A DNA stretch of 64,000 nt from Crambe crambe. Lineage: Eukaryota; Porifera; Demospongiae; Poecilosclerida; Crambeidae. The notes beneath the pieces are model-generated. The model ran no database searches. It was not told where the DNA came from and was given only the letters and a program-made list of their open reading frames with translations. Positions 49,877-62,900 of this stretch are shown here, one piece after another (the first letter of the stretch is position 1; every line of letters starts with the position of its first letter). Position numbers and translations under genes: made by a program. The stretch is from contig OZ004587.1 in the NCBI GenBank assembly GCA_963924555.1, forward strand, positions 2,542,001 to 2,606,000. The letters run 5' to 3'.

Positions 49877-52800
49877 ATGGGAGCTATACATCTACTGACA
49901 TACTTCTCCCTAGTTTCTGCTCAAAGTGAGTGAATATTCTTACCCACCCTCAATTGATTTAATTATAGGAACACAGCATTAGTATGAGTATACTATGTGC
50001 ATATTCATGGGAGTTAACCAGGGAAAAATAACCACAAAATCAACCTCAGTTTGATTAAAGGTCTAAATAATGCTTTATATAAGCATGCAAAATACCATCT
50101 TTTCTGACCAACCTGCTTCTTTCTTATTATCTTATTCCCATTATTGTAGGAGCTGTTATTGTGAACACTAGAGCAGTGGCTGGCACTGATCATACTCTAA
50201 ACTGTACACTAGAGAACTTTAATTCCTCTGGTATTCTTCTCTTGTACACATGGTCCATTGCAAATAAAAAAATATCCACTTGTACCAGTGAACAGTGTGT
50301 AATACATGATGTACAGTTTACAGATGCCAGCACTGACTATCGTTGTGAGGTCCGCAGATGTGACAATACTGTGATTGCAATTTCAGATAATACCAGCCTT
50401 GAAGTCTCCAGTAAGTTATCAATTATTTACAGCATCATAATAGTTTATTCATACATATATATATGTCTCCTGTTAACATCCTGGATGTGTGTAGTTCCTC
50501 AATCACGACTGCAGTTTCAAGAAATAACCATCATGCAAGACCTCTATGTTGGTTCAAATGTGACTTATAGGTGTCATTTGGGCTACAAAAGTATAAAAAA
50601 TATTGCAGCTGATATATCAATCTCTGGACCTGGAATTGATCAAAACTTGGACCATGTGTTACTTGGAGAAGTTAACCAAATAACTGATCAATTTAGTAAT
50701 ACTGACTTTGAGCGTAGATTGGAGTTCAACCCTATAAGTTCACAGGATTTTGGAAACTATTATTGCAATGCCACAGTCAGACCTGCTGAGCCTAATCCTC
50801 TGGTCATTACTAGAATGGAAGAAACCACTCAAAATATTCAAGTATTCAGTATGTAAATATAACCTGGTAGCTATTACCTGGTGCTGCATAATATGTACGT
50901 ATGTACATGCACTACATACATTTTTGAATGTTTGAATCCAGCACTTGTTAATTACCATAAATTGGGAAGTTTTAAATATGAACTAGATAGGTAGCTAATT
51001 ACCATTATAAGCTTAAAAAAATAGTGCACAAGTTAATTATAAGTACGAAAATAAAATTATCATTTTTAATTAATTTACAGTAAGTGTTATACCCAGTATA
51101 GGATTTTTTTAGTTGTTTTTTTTTTGAAAGGTGCATGGAGGGATTTTATGTACATGATTTTGGTATCATGCTTTTCCTCTATAGGACCAATAATTGGCAT
51201 TTCTCTGAATGCCACCATGTTTGATCGTCGCTTGGATGTTGCTCCTTGTAACAGTCTCTCTTTCATCTGCTCTGCTGTCATAACCGTCAGAGGCACTCCA
51301 GTTAATCTTCACAGGGTTTTCAGCTGGCAGCATACCATAGAGGGGTCCTCATCTAACATTTCTGCCAAGTTTTTTACTGGCAGTCAGTCAAGTACCAGTG
51401 GAAGTAGTTTACTTTCCATCAATGCCACTGAAGCAGGAATTCACACTTACACCTGCACAGTGACTCTGGATGTCTCCCCAGCCCCTGATATCATCATTAA
51501 TACTTCTTCACAAGATATCATCATTACTGGTAAAGGCTCCAGATAAGTTCTATGATCCACATGCACTATTATCATAAATACACAAACAAAAGAGGGAATA
51601 CGTAGCTATAGCCACATAATTTTAGGCTGTTCTGAGTCAGCTAAATTGTTCATCAATCCTTGCATTAGATAGAGTCAACTCTGCACTGTTCAGTTTCGGA
51701 ATAAGGGGAGAGTCATCCAATTAGCTTATGCTTTATATAAGAAACTTGTCATACAGTTTTATCTTATTTTATTGAAGAAAGGGGGGTTATCATACGTTGA
51801 TTCCATTGACTACTGTGAATCGCTACATACGTATAAACATAATAATGATAATAGTCAAAGTAGCACATAATTATGCCATTTCATGCCTGATACATACATT
51901 CAGTATAGCTAATTCATTCCATCGGCAGTAAATTACAAATTCACCTGCATTATTATATGTGTTTAAATTGCAGGTCCTTCCAATCCAGCTGTGCCTATAG
52001 AACTCAGTGCAAGATTCATCAGCAATGTGACTGTAGTAGAATGGCTAATCTCCTCAATAACATATGACCCTGAAACATATGTGGTACAGTATGGACCATC
52101 TGAATCCAACCTGAATCTTAACAGTTCTTTGGTCTTCATAAACTCAAGTATAAGAAGTACCAATTTAGTAGGCAGAGTGGAGCTAACAGATCTCATGGTG
52201 AACACAATGTACTTCTATCGTGTGATAGCCAGAAACTCTGCAGGAATTACCAGCAGTGCCATAGCTTCCTTCACTACAGGCAGTGTGGGTGAGTAGCTGT
52301 AATGATCACAGGGAGTAGCTATAGCTATAACTTTTACTTGAATAACACGAAATGTGCCATTTAGGGTATCTGGGGGCATGTTCCACAGTACATTTATGAC
52401 CTTTTATGTAGATAGAATTTTGTGGGAGATATTGGCATATCAATAGACTTCAAAAGGCTAGTTCCTCATGAGGATCTCCTATGCAAGCTATAATTAGTAG
52501 ACATTCTTGTGACCACAGTATGATAATCAGGCAGTGTGGGAAGGCAGGGTTAGCAATGTTAAAGTCAAGCTAAGTGTAGCTAGGCTATTTTTCCCTCCAG
52601 CCTCACTGAACTATAGTCTTATATTATAGCCAACCATTTACTAAACACAAGGGAAGGATAGTCTGAGCACACTAACCAGTTCTTGTGAAATGTACGTATT
52701 TCTGTCTTCCCTGACTATCAGTGTTTGCTGACCAATAGCTGAGAAATGGCACTATTTTTATCTCCAGTAGTTAGTATTGGCTAAGTGAGATGAGAAGAAT

Positions 52801-53476
52801 AAGGCTCTAGAGTGCCCATAAGAACAGAAATAATTATTTCCTACTTTAATAGCTACTTAATTAGCTATTATCTTTTTTATGTGCAGGTCATGCAACAATA
52901 AGGATTGCCTTGTACATTTTGGCACCAATTTTGAGTGTATTGTTACTACTATTCATATCACTAGTCACATTCAGCTGTTTTTATTACCATGTGCACCACC
53001 AAAAAAAGTGCACAGTTCGTAGAGATCAAGATACCATAGAAAATGCTACCAGTGCAAACCAAGATACTATAGAGAATGCTACCAGTGCAAACCAAGATGC
53101 TACCAGTGCAAACCAAGGTACTATAGAGAATGATACCAGTGAAGACACTCAAACTGAAGGAATTTATTCATTAATTTCCCAAGTCATCTATGACACAGGC
53201 ACAAAGTATGAATATCATCCAAACGAAGACACGAGTGCTATGAATGAACCCAACAATGCCAACTATTCCATGATTACTTTTGAAAGTCTCACGAATGATA
53301 AGAAGCGTCAAGATAATCAGCATGCTCCTGATAATTATTCCATGATTACATTTGAAAATCTCAGAAAGACACATCAAGTTACACAGCATGATCCTGAACC
53401 TCTAGATCTTCCAGACTGGGGTGAAGATGCATACCAAAATGTCACTACTTTAATGAAGAATATGGATGTATTATAG
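49877..53476 (+). CDS. Receptor gene B: signal peptide, three Ig domains, FN3, membrane segment, tyrosine-rich tail
   Basis: Six exons: 49877-49925 (signal peptide), 50150-50410 (Ig 1), 50495-50848 (Ig 2), 51185-51529 (Ig 3), 51974-52288 (FN3) and 52887-53476 (membrane segment and tail). All joints are phase 1. The FN3 exon has VVEWLISSITYDPETYVVQY and YFYRVIARNSAGITSS. The membrane segment is YILAPILSVLLLLFISLVTF. The tail of about 165 residues has an Asn-Ala-Thr-Ser repeat (TIENATSANQD), then IYSLI, two NYSMITFE blocks and AYQNV near the end, candidate phosphotyrosine docking sites. The long signal peptide start of gene A is missing: no in-frame Met precedes MGAIHLLTYFSLVSAQ, so translation would begin there or in another upstream exon. 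Probably a cell-surface recognition or adhesion receptor; ligand unknown. Confidence 0.85.
52289..52886 (+). other. Last intron of gene B
   Basis: A 0.6 kb intron with donor gtgagt and acceptor ttttatgtgcag. No hidden exon is seen. Confidence 0.7.
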
Positions 53477-53868
53477 CTAGCTATCACAAGCTCTTCCTGA
53501 TTCTAATGCATCATCCTAAATGAATAAAATCAACTAATTAGATGTAGCCATTCATAATTTTGTACTTGACACTGGCTCTTTAATTACACACTGTAGTGTA
53601 CATAATGTATATAAGATTGCAATAGCTAGCCTTGTTTTTGTCAACATTAATAAAGTCTCTCTGATATTTTTCCTCATCATCAAAAGACACTTTATACATC
53701 ATATCATGTGGTAGCCAGTACCATTCATTCTGCTCTTCCCAATAGCTATAGAATCGTTTTGGAAAATATAATATATAATATAGTATTTATATTATAACAC
53801 ATATCAATCTCATACAGGAGAAAATAATAGTAACAAACTTAATGTAGTTATTGCAGTTTTATCAATGT

Positions 53869-53998
53869 TTATTGCATCTCGAATAGTTTCTCATCATCTT
53901 TAGTGAGTTCAAGATCATCATCTGGATTCTTTTCAGATCCCCATCCTTTAGAACCAAACCTCATCACACTGTCTCCAAAGAGTGGGTTTTCATATACA
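53869..53998 (-). CDS. EGF protein: final cytoplasmic exon
   Basis: Acceptor cttatacag; entering phase 2, joined to the preceding exon (ending YDNPNP) it completes a Leu codon. It reads [20 protein letters not shown], then an acidic stretch ([18 protein letters not shown]) and a stop. The NPLVY and NPLF groups around the joint resemble NPxY-type motifs bound by PTB adaptors in endocytosis; this is inference. Confidence 0.8.
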
Positions 53999-56900
53999 CT
54001 GTATAAGATTAGATCATAACTTACCAAGTGGTATAAATCACTTAGCCACCCTGCTGTTAGGCTCTTATACACATCCTAGCAACTTTATGGGGGACCCTCC
54101 CTCCCTCCCTCCCTCCCTCCCTCCCTCCTTCCCTCCCTCCCTCCCTCTATCAAAGCCATTCACTTACAGTGGGTTAGGATTGTCATAATCTTGATTTGTG
54201 GCAACTTTCTTCTTACGTTTGTACACAAAGCAGATAACTGCAATAGTTGTGATCAGTATAATGATTATGATCACTGCAACACCTGCAACTATGCCGATGG
54301 AGCCGAAATTTCCATCACATGTGTGCCCGTTGTTGTTGATTGTGTACAGAGTTTTGCAGCTGCACTGGTAACTCCCCTCTGTATTGGTGCAGTAATGGTC
54401 ACATCCAGGTCTGCTCCCAGATGCACTGCATTCGTCTAAATCTGTAGAAGTACATACCTTAAGGTAATTATAATTATTTACGGGTACAAAATTTAATTTT
54501 TATGATTTCAAAGTCTTAATCTAACAGCTACAAAGAAAGTTTTCAGATTATGTCTAATACACTGTTGATACAGCACCCATGCCTTCATTATTCAAGGTAT
54601 TTACGTATATGAGTCATACTATAATTATTTCAAGCAGGAAATAATGTTTGAACTTTGAACTAGTTAAATTTGGTACCTAATAGTAGCTAACCTTAAGATG
54701 TGTCAGGCTGTTAATTAACCCTCAACATACGGTACCTAATAGTAGCTAACCTTTAGGTAATTGCAATGTAGTAGCTATCATAATTGACCAGCAACACACA
54801 TGAAATTGTAGTAAAACTGTCAACACTTAATGATAAGGCAGTACTCTACACCACAAAACAAATATTGAAACCATTGCCATATCGTTGCTCACAGGATGTC
54901 ATAGACCCATAAATACGTAGCTACCTTTAATTGTGCTAGCTACATGCATGCGTACGTACCAATACAAACATGTTGGTCACTATCCAGGACGTAGCCCGCA
55001 AAGCAGCTGCAAGTGTAAGAGCCTTGACTGTTAGTGCATTCTTGGTTACATGCTGCAGTACCCAATGTACACTCATTGTCATCTATATAATATTATGGAG
55101 TAAGAATATAATTATCATTAAGATATACGTAATAAATCAATGAATTAAAACCTTACCTATGCAGCTAAATCCATTGATTGCAAGACTGTAGCCAGGGTTA
55201 CATGAGCAAGCATAGGAGCCATTTATGTTGATACACATGTGTTCACAGTCAATGTTGCCTTCAATGCACTCATTTTTGTCTAATAGATGTGGTAAATATT
55301 GAATTTCAAACATGATGAGTTACTTAAGAAGTGCATGTGGTCTTATAATTATTATTTTTAAATCGAATTTCATGCCAAGTGAGTTAACTACTCAAGTATT
55401 AACGTACTATCTATGGCCAGGCAATGAGAAATAGCTCTATATATAGCTAATAGCTAATTTCTTGGGGTGATATTGATATAGCTAGAGGTGGGACCCAAGA
55501 AAAATTGAGGTGGCAAAAACCTCCCATAATGATATGACTTTACTATAAAGTATTAGCTGTTATGTATATCAAGAAGAAAGGCGGCTAGTACAGCAATCAT
55601 TATGATTGTGTTACCTTCACATATTCCATCAGCATTCAGTGCATAGCCACTGCTGCATGAACACGTGTAGGACCCGGGAGTGTTGACACAAACTTGCTGA
55701 CAGTCATTGAGCGACTCTAAGCTACATTCAATAACATCTGCAAAGATAATGATTGAGCTTATTTTTAAAAAATCAATGAACATAAACTATAATGCATACC
55801 ATCACAAGAACGTCCATCCCTATTGAGGGTGTATCCAGTGTTGCAACTACATGTGTAGCTTCCCGCTGTATTAGTGCAGTTCTGAGTACACACATGAGTC
55901 CCCAACATGCATTCATCGTTATCTACAATAAGAAGGAGCAGAATAACATTTGAGGTTGGAGGTTCCATAGTCCATACTGCTGCAAATCAAAGGGAACATT
56001 ACCATCACATGTGATTCCATCAGCATTGAGGTGGTATCCTGAGCGACAGCTGCAGGTATAACTGCCATCTGTATCCATGCAGTTCTGAGAACAGTTATCA
56101 ATGCCCAGTGAGCACTCATCGATATCTAGCACAGAAGCATAATTATTGTGTTCATAGCTAGTAGTCTAAGCAAGGGTTAATTCTTACTTGGACAACTAAA
56201 TCGATTGATTGCAAGAGAATAGCCAGGACGACAAGAGCAAAAGTAAGAGCCATCAGTGTTTGTGCAAATATGTTCACACAGGTGCATGGATTCATTGCAC
56301 TCATGCACCTCTAAAAAAAAAAAGCAAAAAAACAAAACAGATGTACATTAGTCTCAAAAACTATCTAGCCATAATTATAGCTGATTGGGTAAGGGACAGG
56401 TACGTATATTATTGAGGAGGAAGGGGGGGGGCAACTAACCACGACAAGTTCTTCTGTCATCATTTAACACATAGCCCAAGTTGCAGTCACATGTGTAGGA
56501 GCCATCAGTGTTAGTGCAGATATGCTGGCAGGTATTGTTGGCAGTTGAGTTGCACTCATTGAAATCTACACATACGTATAAGTTACTGAGACATTGAACA
56601 CATGACATTTTTCTAATGCTGGAGCATACCACGACATGTGCGTCCATCACTGTTGAGAGTATATCCATTGTTACAACTGCATGTGTAACTTCCAGCTGTG
56701 TTCTGACAAACATGATCACACATTTCAGTTCCCAAAGCACATTCGTTGTTATCTAATGATAATGATTAAGAGTCATAAACTCAAAAGTATCAGAGCCAGT
56801 GAAACCTCAACACACAATGGATAATGGACAACCTCTAAGTAAAGGTGAACCAATAGTTATTAGTGATAACGATACAGTAATTTTTACACTCTGTATAAAA

Positions 56901-59900
56901 GATTATGCTTAGTCTCAATATTGTCTATTATTGAGCAGTTCCACAGTAAGTAGACCTACCACTGCAAGAACGCTCGTCAGCATCAAGGTGATATCCTGAA
57001 CGACAGCTGCACATATAAGACCCTTGTGTGTCTTGGCAGTTGTGATCACATAGGTCAGTACCCAGTTCACATTCATTAATATCTGGAAGAAAAGTACATA
57101 TTGGGCCAATTAACCATCAACTGCAGTAGTCAATTTTGTTCTTACTTAGGCAGTTAAATCCATTGATGGAGAGAGCATAGCCAGGGTTGCAAGCACAGGT
57201 GTAGGAGCCATTATTGTTGATGCAAATCTGCTCACATACATGCATGTTTTCATTACATTCATGTATTTCTGCGTAATCAAAAAAAATTATAACACTAAGC
57301 TGGAATCAAAAAAGTTATGCTCACCTTGACAAGTTCTTCCATCAGGACTTAACCTGTATCCTGTTTCACAACGACATGTGTAGGATCCAGGAGTATTGAC
57401 ACAAACATGATCGCAAGAATGGGTGGAGTTTTTACTGCACTCATTGATATCTGTATACAAAAATATTTTTTTCTTTGATAATAATGATAATTATTGAGTG
57501 AAACTCTGAGGGACAGTGAACCTGTCTATATAGCGACCACCTCCAGATCACCAAAAGGTGATCTCTTAATGGAGGTGGTCTCTTTACAGAGGTCAAAATC
57601 AATGGTAACTACAAGCACTATTGGGATATTGAGAGGTGGGGTGATTTCTTGATACAGGTTTCACTGTAGTAATATTATCAGACACAGCAGTTTTCAATTA
57701 TTAGCTCCAATGGTTCATGAACAGGAGCTAGCTAGTCTGAAATCTGGTCATTACATTACAACACAGACATTAGCATAGAAGAAGTTCTGTCCAGATTCAT
57801 AGCAATGAACCCACGCCGAATCATTGTGGGAAGGACTAATCTTATCAAGTGGGCATGGCCAGGCAAAATTTTTTCCAGCATGTGGATATTTTGTGAAACA
57901 CTCAATCAAGCCTAGTTACGCCACTGGACACAGCTCACTCACTCTGCTCGCTCACTGAATCTAAATTATCCTTTTCAGCAGTTATTTTTTAGCTCCACTG
58001 GCTCATGAGCACTAGCTACTAGTATAGGAAAATTAGTTTATAGCTAGCAGTTATCTTTAAAGTCAAACAAAACTCAGATGACTTGTACAATAATAGTGTA
58101 ACATGTAATTACGTACCATCGCAGGTAAATCCATTCATGTTGAGAGTGAATCCAGTATTGCAAGTACATGTATAGCTGCTTGGTGTGTTGTGGCAGATCT
58201 GGTCACACGCATTGGCCCCTGATTTGCACTCATCATTATCTACAAGAAAATAATACAGCCATCAATGACTCAGTGACTTTTTAAGCTAACATGTAGCTAT
58301 TGTTTTTTAAATACTATCAAAGTTCTTTAAGGATGAATAAGGCAGTCACCCTACAGACAAATGCTCATATAAGTCAAAGTTCTTTAAGGATAAATAAGGC
58401 AGTGGAATATCAATAAATACCATACATGTGAAACTATTATATCATAGTACCAGGCACATTACTATATGATTAAGTGTAATTACATGTATAGTTAATGCTC
58501 CTGGTGTACATTATGATAGTTGAACACTTTTGCATAAATTATCATTATTCCTTTCAAAGAATTTTCTTAAAGCTTATATAAGCATTTATCCGTAGGGTGA
58601 CTGACAATCAATATTATAGTAATTTAGCTAGACAGGGTTATTTTACATATGTATCTATTTACCATGGCAGGTGTGTCCATCTCTATCCAGGGTGAAGCCT
58701 GGACGACAGCTACATGAGTAAGAGCCTGGTGTGTTGTGGCAGTTTTGAGTGCAGTTATCACTTCCCAATGCACATTCATCAATATCTGAAACATAATAGT
58801 GGAACAACAATGATAAATAATTATTATGAGTCATGCATTATTATTCACCACATACCATTGCAGCTAAATCCATTACTGGCAAGACTATAGCCATCGTAGC
58901 ATGAACATATGAATGAGCCATGAGTGTTAGTGCAGTTTTGCTGGCAAGTATGAATGGCTTCGTCACACTCGTGCACCTCTACAATAATCATAATTGAGAC
59001 ACATAATAAAGAAATTGTGAGTTATTTTTCCATACTTACCTATGCAGTTTCTTCTATCATTACTGAGTCTGAATCCAGCATTACATTGACATAGATAAGA
59101 CCCTCGGATATTGACACAGACTTGCTGGCAGGCATTAGTGTCATTTGAAGTACACTCATTATTGTCTAGGAACAAAAGTAACAAATGATTCAAAGAGCCT
59201 CCAATCATCAGTAGCTACGTATCTTTACTGAAATTAGACCAAAAATACTGAAGAATTTTTTAGGTGAACTTACTCTACACATTTTAAATTAGAATTTCTT
59301 ATGAAAATACTGAAATTCATGGTAATACTGAAAAATGGGAGCACTTTATACTGAAATCAAAGTTCACAGGTTGGAGGCAATGAGTAGCAGCAGACTTTGC
59401 TGACCAACATACCATCACATGTGTACCCATCACTATTGAGGGTGTATCCAGTGCTGTTGCAGCTGCATGCGTAACTGCCAATGGTATTGTGGCAATCCTG
59501 TTCACAAAAATCATCTTCCATTCTGCATTCATCCTCATCTAATACGACACATCAAGAAAGAAAAACTGAAATTATTTCTGCACAATAATGTGGGCATATA
59601 ATACCATTGCAGGTGCGTCCATCTGAGTCTAATATATATCCTTCAGGACAACTGCAAGTGTATGAGCCTTGTATATCATGGCAAGTATGATCACAAGCAT
59701 CCGTACCAAGTCTACACTCATCGTCATCTATTATGAAGAAGGTGGAACAGATTTAGCTACTGTGTGAACTCAATATTTGTGTCCAGTACTTATGCAGCTG
59801 AATCCATTGGTGGAGAGAGTGTAGCCAGCATTGCAGGAGCAAGTGTAAGAGCCATTTGTATTCATACAATTTTGTTCACAGAGAGAGCCTTCAATGCACT

Positions 59901-62900
59901 CATTTATCTCTGTGAATAATAAAAAAAAATAATGTAAGTCATGAATCTCTTATCTGATAAAAGATGCATGCTCAGGAAAGAGGACACAGTAGAAATAAAA
60001 GGATAACCTTCAGGGTACTTTCCCATGATAGCTAGTGTTAATACAATTCTTTATACCTCCAAAGAGACCTCTATTCAAGGGACTAAATGGATGCCTATAG
60101 TGTGTCCTTTATTAAGAGGTTCCATTGCAGAAGCTAGAACTGAAGGGTATAAATAATCATGCATGATTGTACCTATACAAGTCCTTCCATTATTATTTAG
60201 CTTGTATCCAGCATTACACTGGCATGTGTAAGACCCAGGAATGTTGACACAGGAATGCTGGCAGGTATTGGTAGAGTCTGAGCTGCACTCGTCAACATCT
60301 GCAAACAATCTTGACTTAAACAACTATATAAATTCAACTGAATCAGTTGAGTTAACATACCATCACATGTGTAGCCATTGCTATCAAGTGTGTATCCTGT
60401 ATTGCAGCTACATCTAAAGCTTCCCTGTATGTTGTGGCAGTTCTGATCACACAAATTGCTTGTCTGACATTCATTATGGTCTGTAAAATAAATACAAAAT
60501 CAACAAAGAAGCAAACACTGTTTATTATTATCTGGACTAATTATATCTGTGTACCTTATACTGCCAAAACATTTTGTGGGATCTCTATAACTGCTTTTAA
60601 AATGAACCAAAATAACAGAATTTATGGTTCATACTTCAATCTTTTTCAAAATTTATTCCACAAAAAATTTTCTTCGGACGGTATCTAATGATCCTGCCAT
60701 CATGTGCCCAACACACACATAATTATACCATTGCAAGTGAATCCATCTTCGTCCAGGGTGTACCCTGACTGGCAACTGCAAGTGTAAGAGCCATGTGTGT
60801 CCTGACAGTTGTGGGCACAGTTGTCAGTACCAGCCGTGCACTCATCAACATCTGACATAAGCAGATAAAATGTGTATTCGCTACATTTACATACAATCAA
60901 GATGATAATCTTACTTGTGCAGCTGAACCCATTACTGGAGAGAGTGTAGCCAGGGTTACAGGAGCAAACATACGAACCATAAGTGTTTGTACATTGATGT
61001 TCACAGAAACTGATGTTCGCACTACATTCATTGATTTCTGGAAGAAAAAAGTAGAAAGTTCGAAGAACAGCTAGAAGTAACAAAAGCCTTTATACCATCA
61101 CAAGTCCTTCCATCAACATTCAATTGGAATCCTGCACTGCATTGACAAATGTATGATCCAGGAATGTTGGTACAGATCTGTTCACAGTCTTCAGTGGCAT
61201 TTGAACTGCACTCATTGTTCTCTGAAGTGTCATCAATATAATTTCAAGGAGACTTAAATTAAATGTGTTATAAATACCATCACATGTGAATCCATCACTG
61301 TTTAGAGTGTATCCAGTGTTGCAGCTGCATCTGTAACTGCCCACAGTGTTATTACAATTCTGGTTACATCTATCCGTCCCCAGTGCACATTCATCAACAT
61401 CTAAAGATGGAAATTGTTAAGGCAGTGTGCAACATTTGACAGTGAACAGCGACCAAGTAAAGTAAATAGAAGTATTCCTAAAGCTAAAAGGTTCCGACTT
61501 GTTTGTGCTTCAACTCCTTAGCTGAGATTTTGCTGTTGAGTTATGTATTTAATGAGGTCACAGCCAGGCAGCACTTTAAACTGCACTGGTTTGTTTAATC
61601 AACTTATTTAAGCACACCTTAATCTTGAGAATTAATAGGATTTTACCATTGCATGTATATCCATTAGCGTCCAGGACATATCCAGTCCTACAGCCGCAGG
61701 TATAAGATCCTTGTGCATCAAGGCAAGTATGAACACAGTTGGCAATACCCTGTGAACACTCATCGATATCTGATTAACAAAATTAATATATGATTATAGT
61801 ATTATTGTAATACTTGAGAGGAAGATATACATAATACATTATTGAGGAGGCCAGTTGACCCCTTGTGGAGGGACAGCCTCACATGAACCTCCTGTGTGTA
61901 TGTGTGTGCGTGTATGTGTTTGTTCATCATTATTCTGTTCTGTGTCTGTCATCCTTTATTCATTATCACTTGTATGTGTGTATATGTGTGTTTATTGTTA
62001 TTCTAAGTATTATTGTTCTGTCCTTTATTCATTGTCACATGTATGTGTTTAGCCTATTCTTTTTGTCACCCTTCCAGTGTGTGTTCTAGAAGTTTCTGTG
62101 TTAGAGTGTGAATGTTACTATGTTTAGCCATCTGTGGACTTAGTATAAAAGGAACAGTTTGTGTCAGTTGTGTGTCCTCTGTTTTAGCCTTGTATTTATC
62201 TGTAAGAAGACTTTTTACCTACGCTCGCAGTGTAAAATCTGTAGCTGTAGCTAGCTAAGGCAGGACCTGGTGGCAGCATACCGATCTTACTGGTGGCAGA
62301 GTGACAGACCCCTCACTCATCCCATCACACCCCTTATAATATATATTATGACCAGGCACTGTATCAGATACAGTAATAAATCAAGAAGAGTCTAAACCAC
62401 ACCATACAAATTGCATGATTATAATACTATGTGTAAAACATCACTCATTATTGAGAAGAAGACATTATTGAGGAGGCCAGGTGGTATTATATTATCCCTT
62501 ATGAAAATTGTATATAATGACCATAAGATGTGCGTATATGAGATACAGTACATCTTATGGTCATATATATGTGTAATAAGGTAACTATTATAACCAAGGA
62601 AAACTAAGAAGAGTCTAGACCACATTAAAAATGAGCCTATATTCTCATGCACCTTTTGCTCTGTCACTATAATATTTTTGAACCAAAAAGATTGAGTGGT
62701 CAAGTTATTGTAGGACAGAACTCTTAAATAATCTAACTATACGTATCATTGCAATTTCTCACTTAAGCAGGTGAAATTTCCAGAGAGGGTGTAACCAGCA
62801 TTGCAGCTACATGTGTAACCCCCAATGGTGTTGAAACAATTCTGATCACATAAATCTGTCTCCATGGTGCACTCATCAACATCTGCATCAAAAATTTTTT

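Larger units (their letters stand above)
47663..53760. repeat. Segmental duplication, copy 2 (paired with 1-5590)
   Basis: Begins about 470 bases after the kinase stop with the same sequence that opens the window (tgcacgataaccaag). It runs through gene B and its 3' flank. It carries an FN3 exon that copy 1 lacks. Confidence 0.9.

Noticed and set aside
53961-54072. Longer start for the last EGF-gene exon (frame to 54072)
   Set aside because: The acceptor at 53999-54000 fits the phase of the preceding exon; the longer part is intron.
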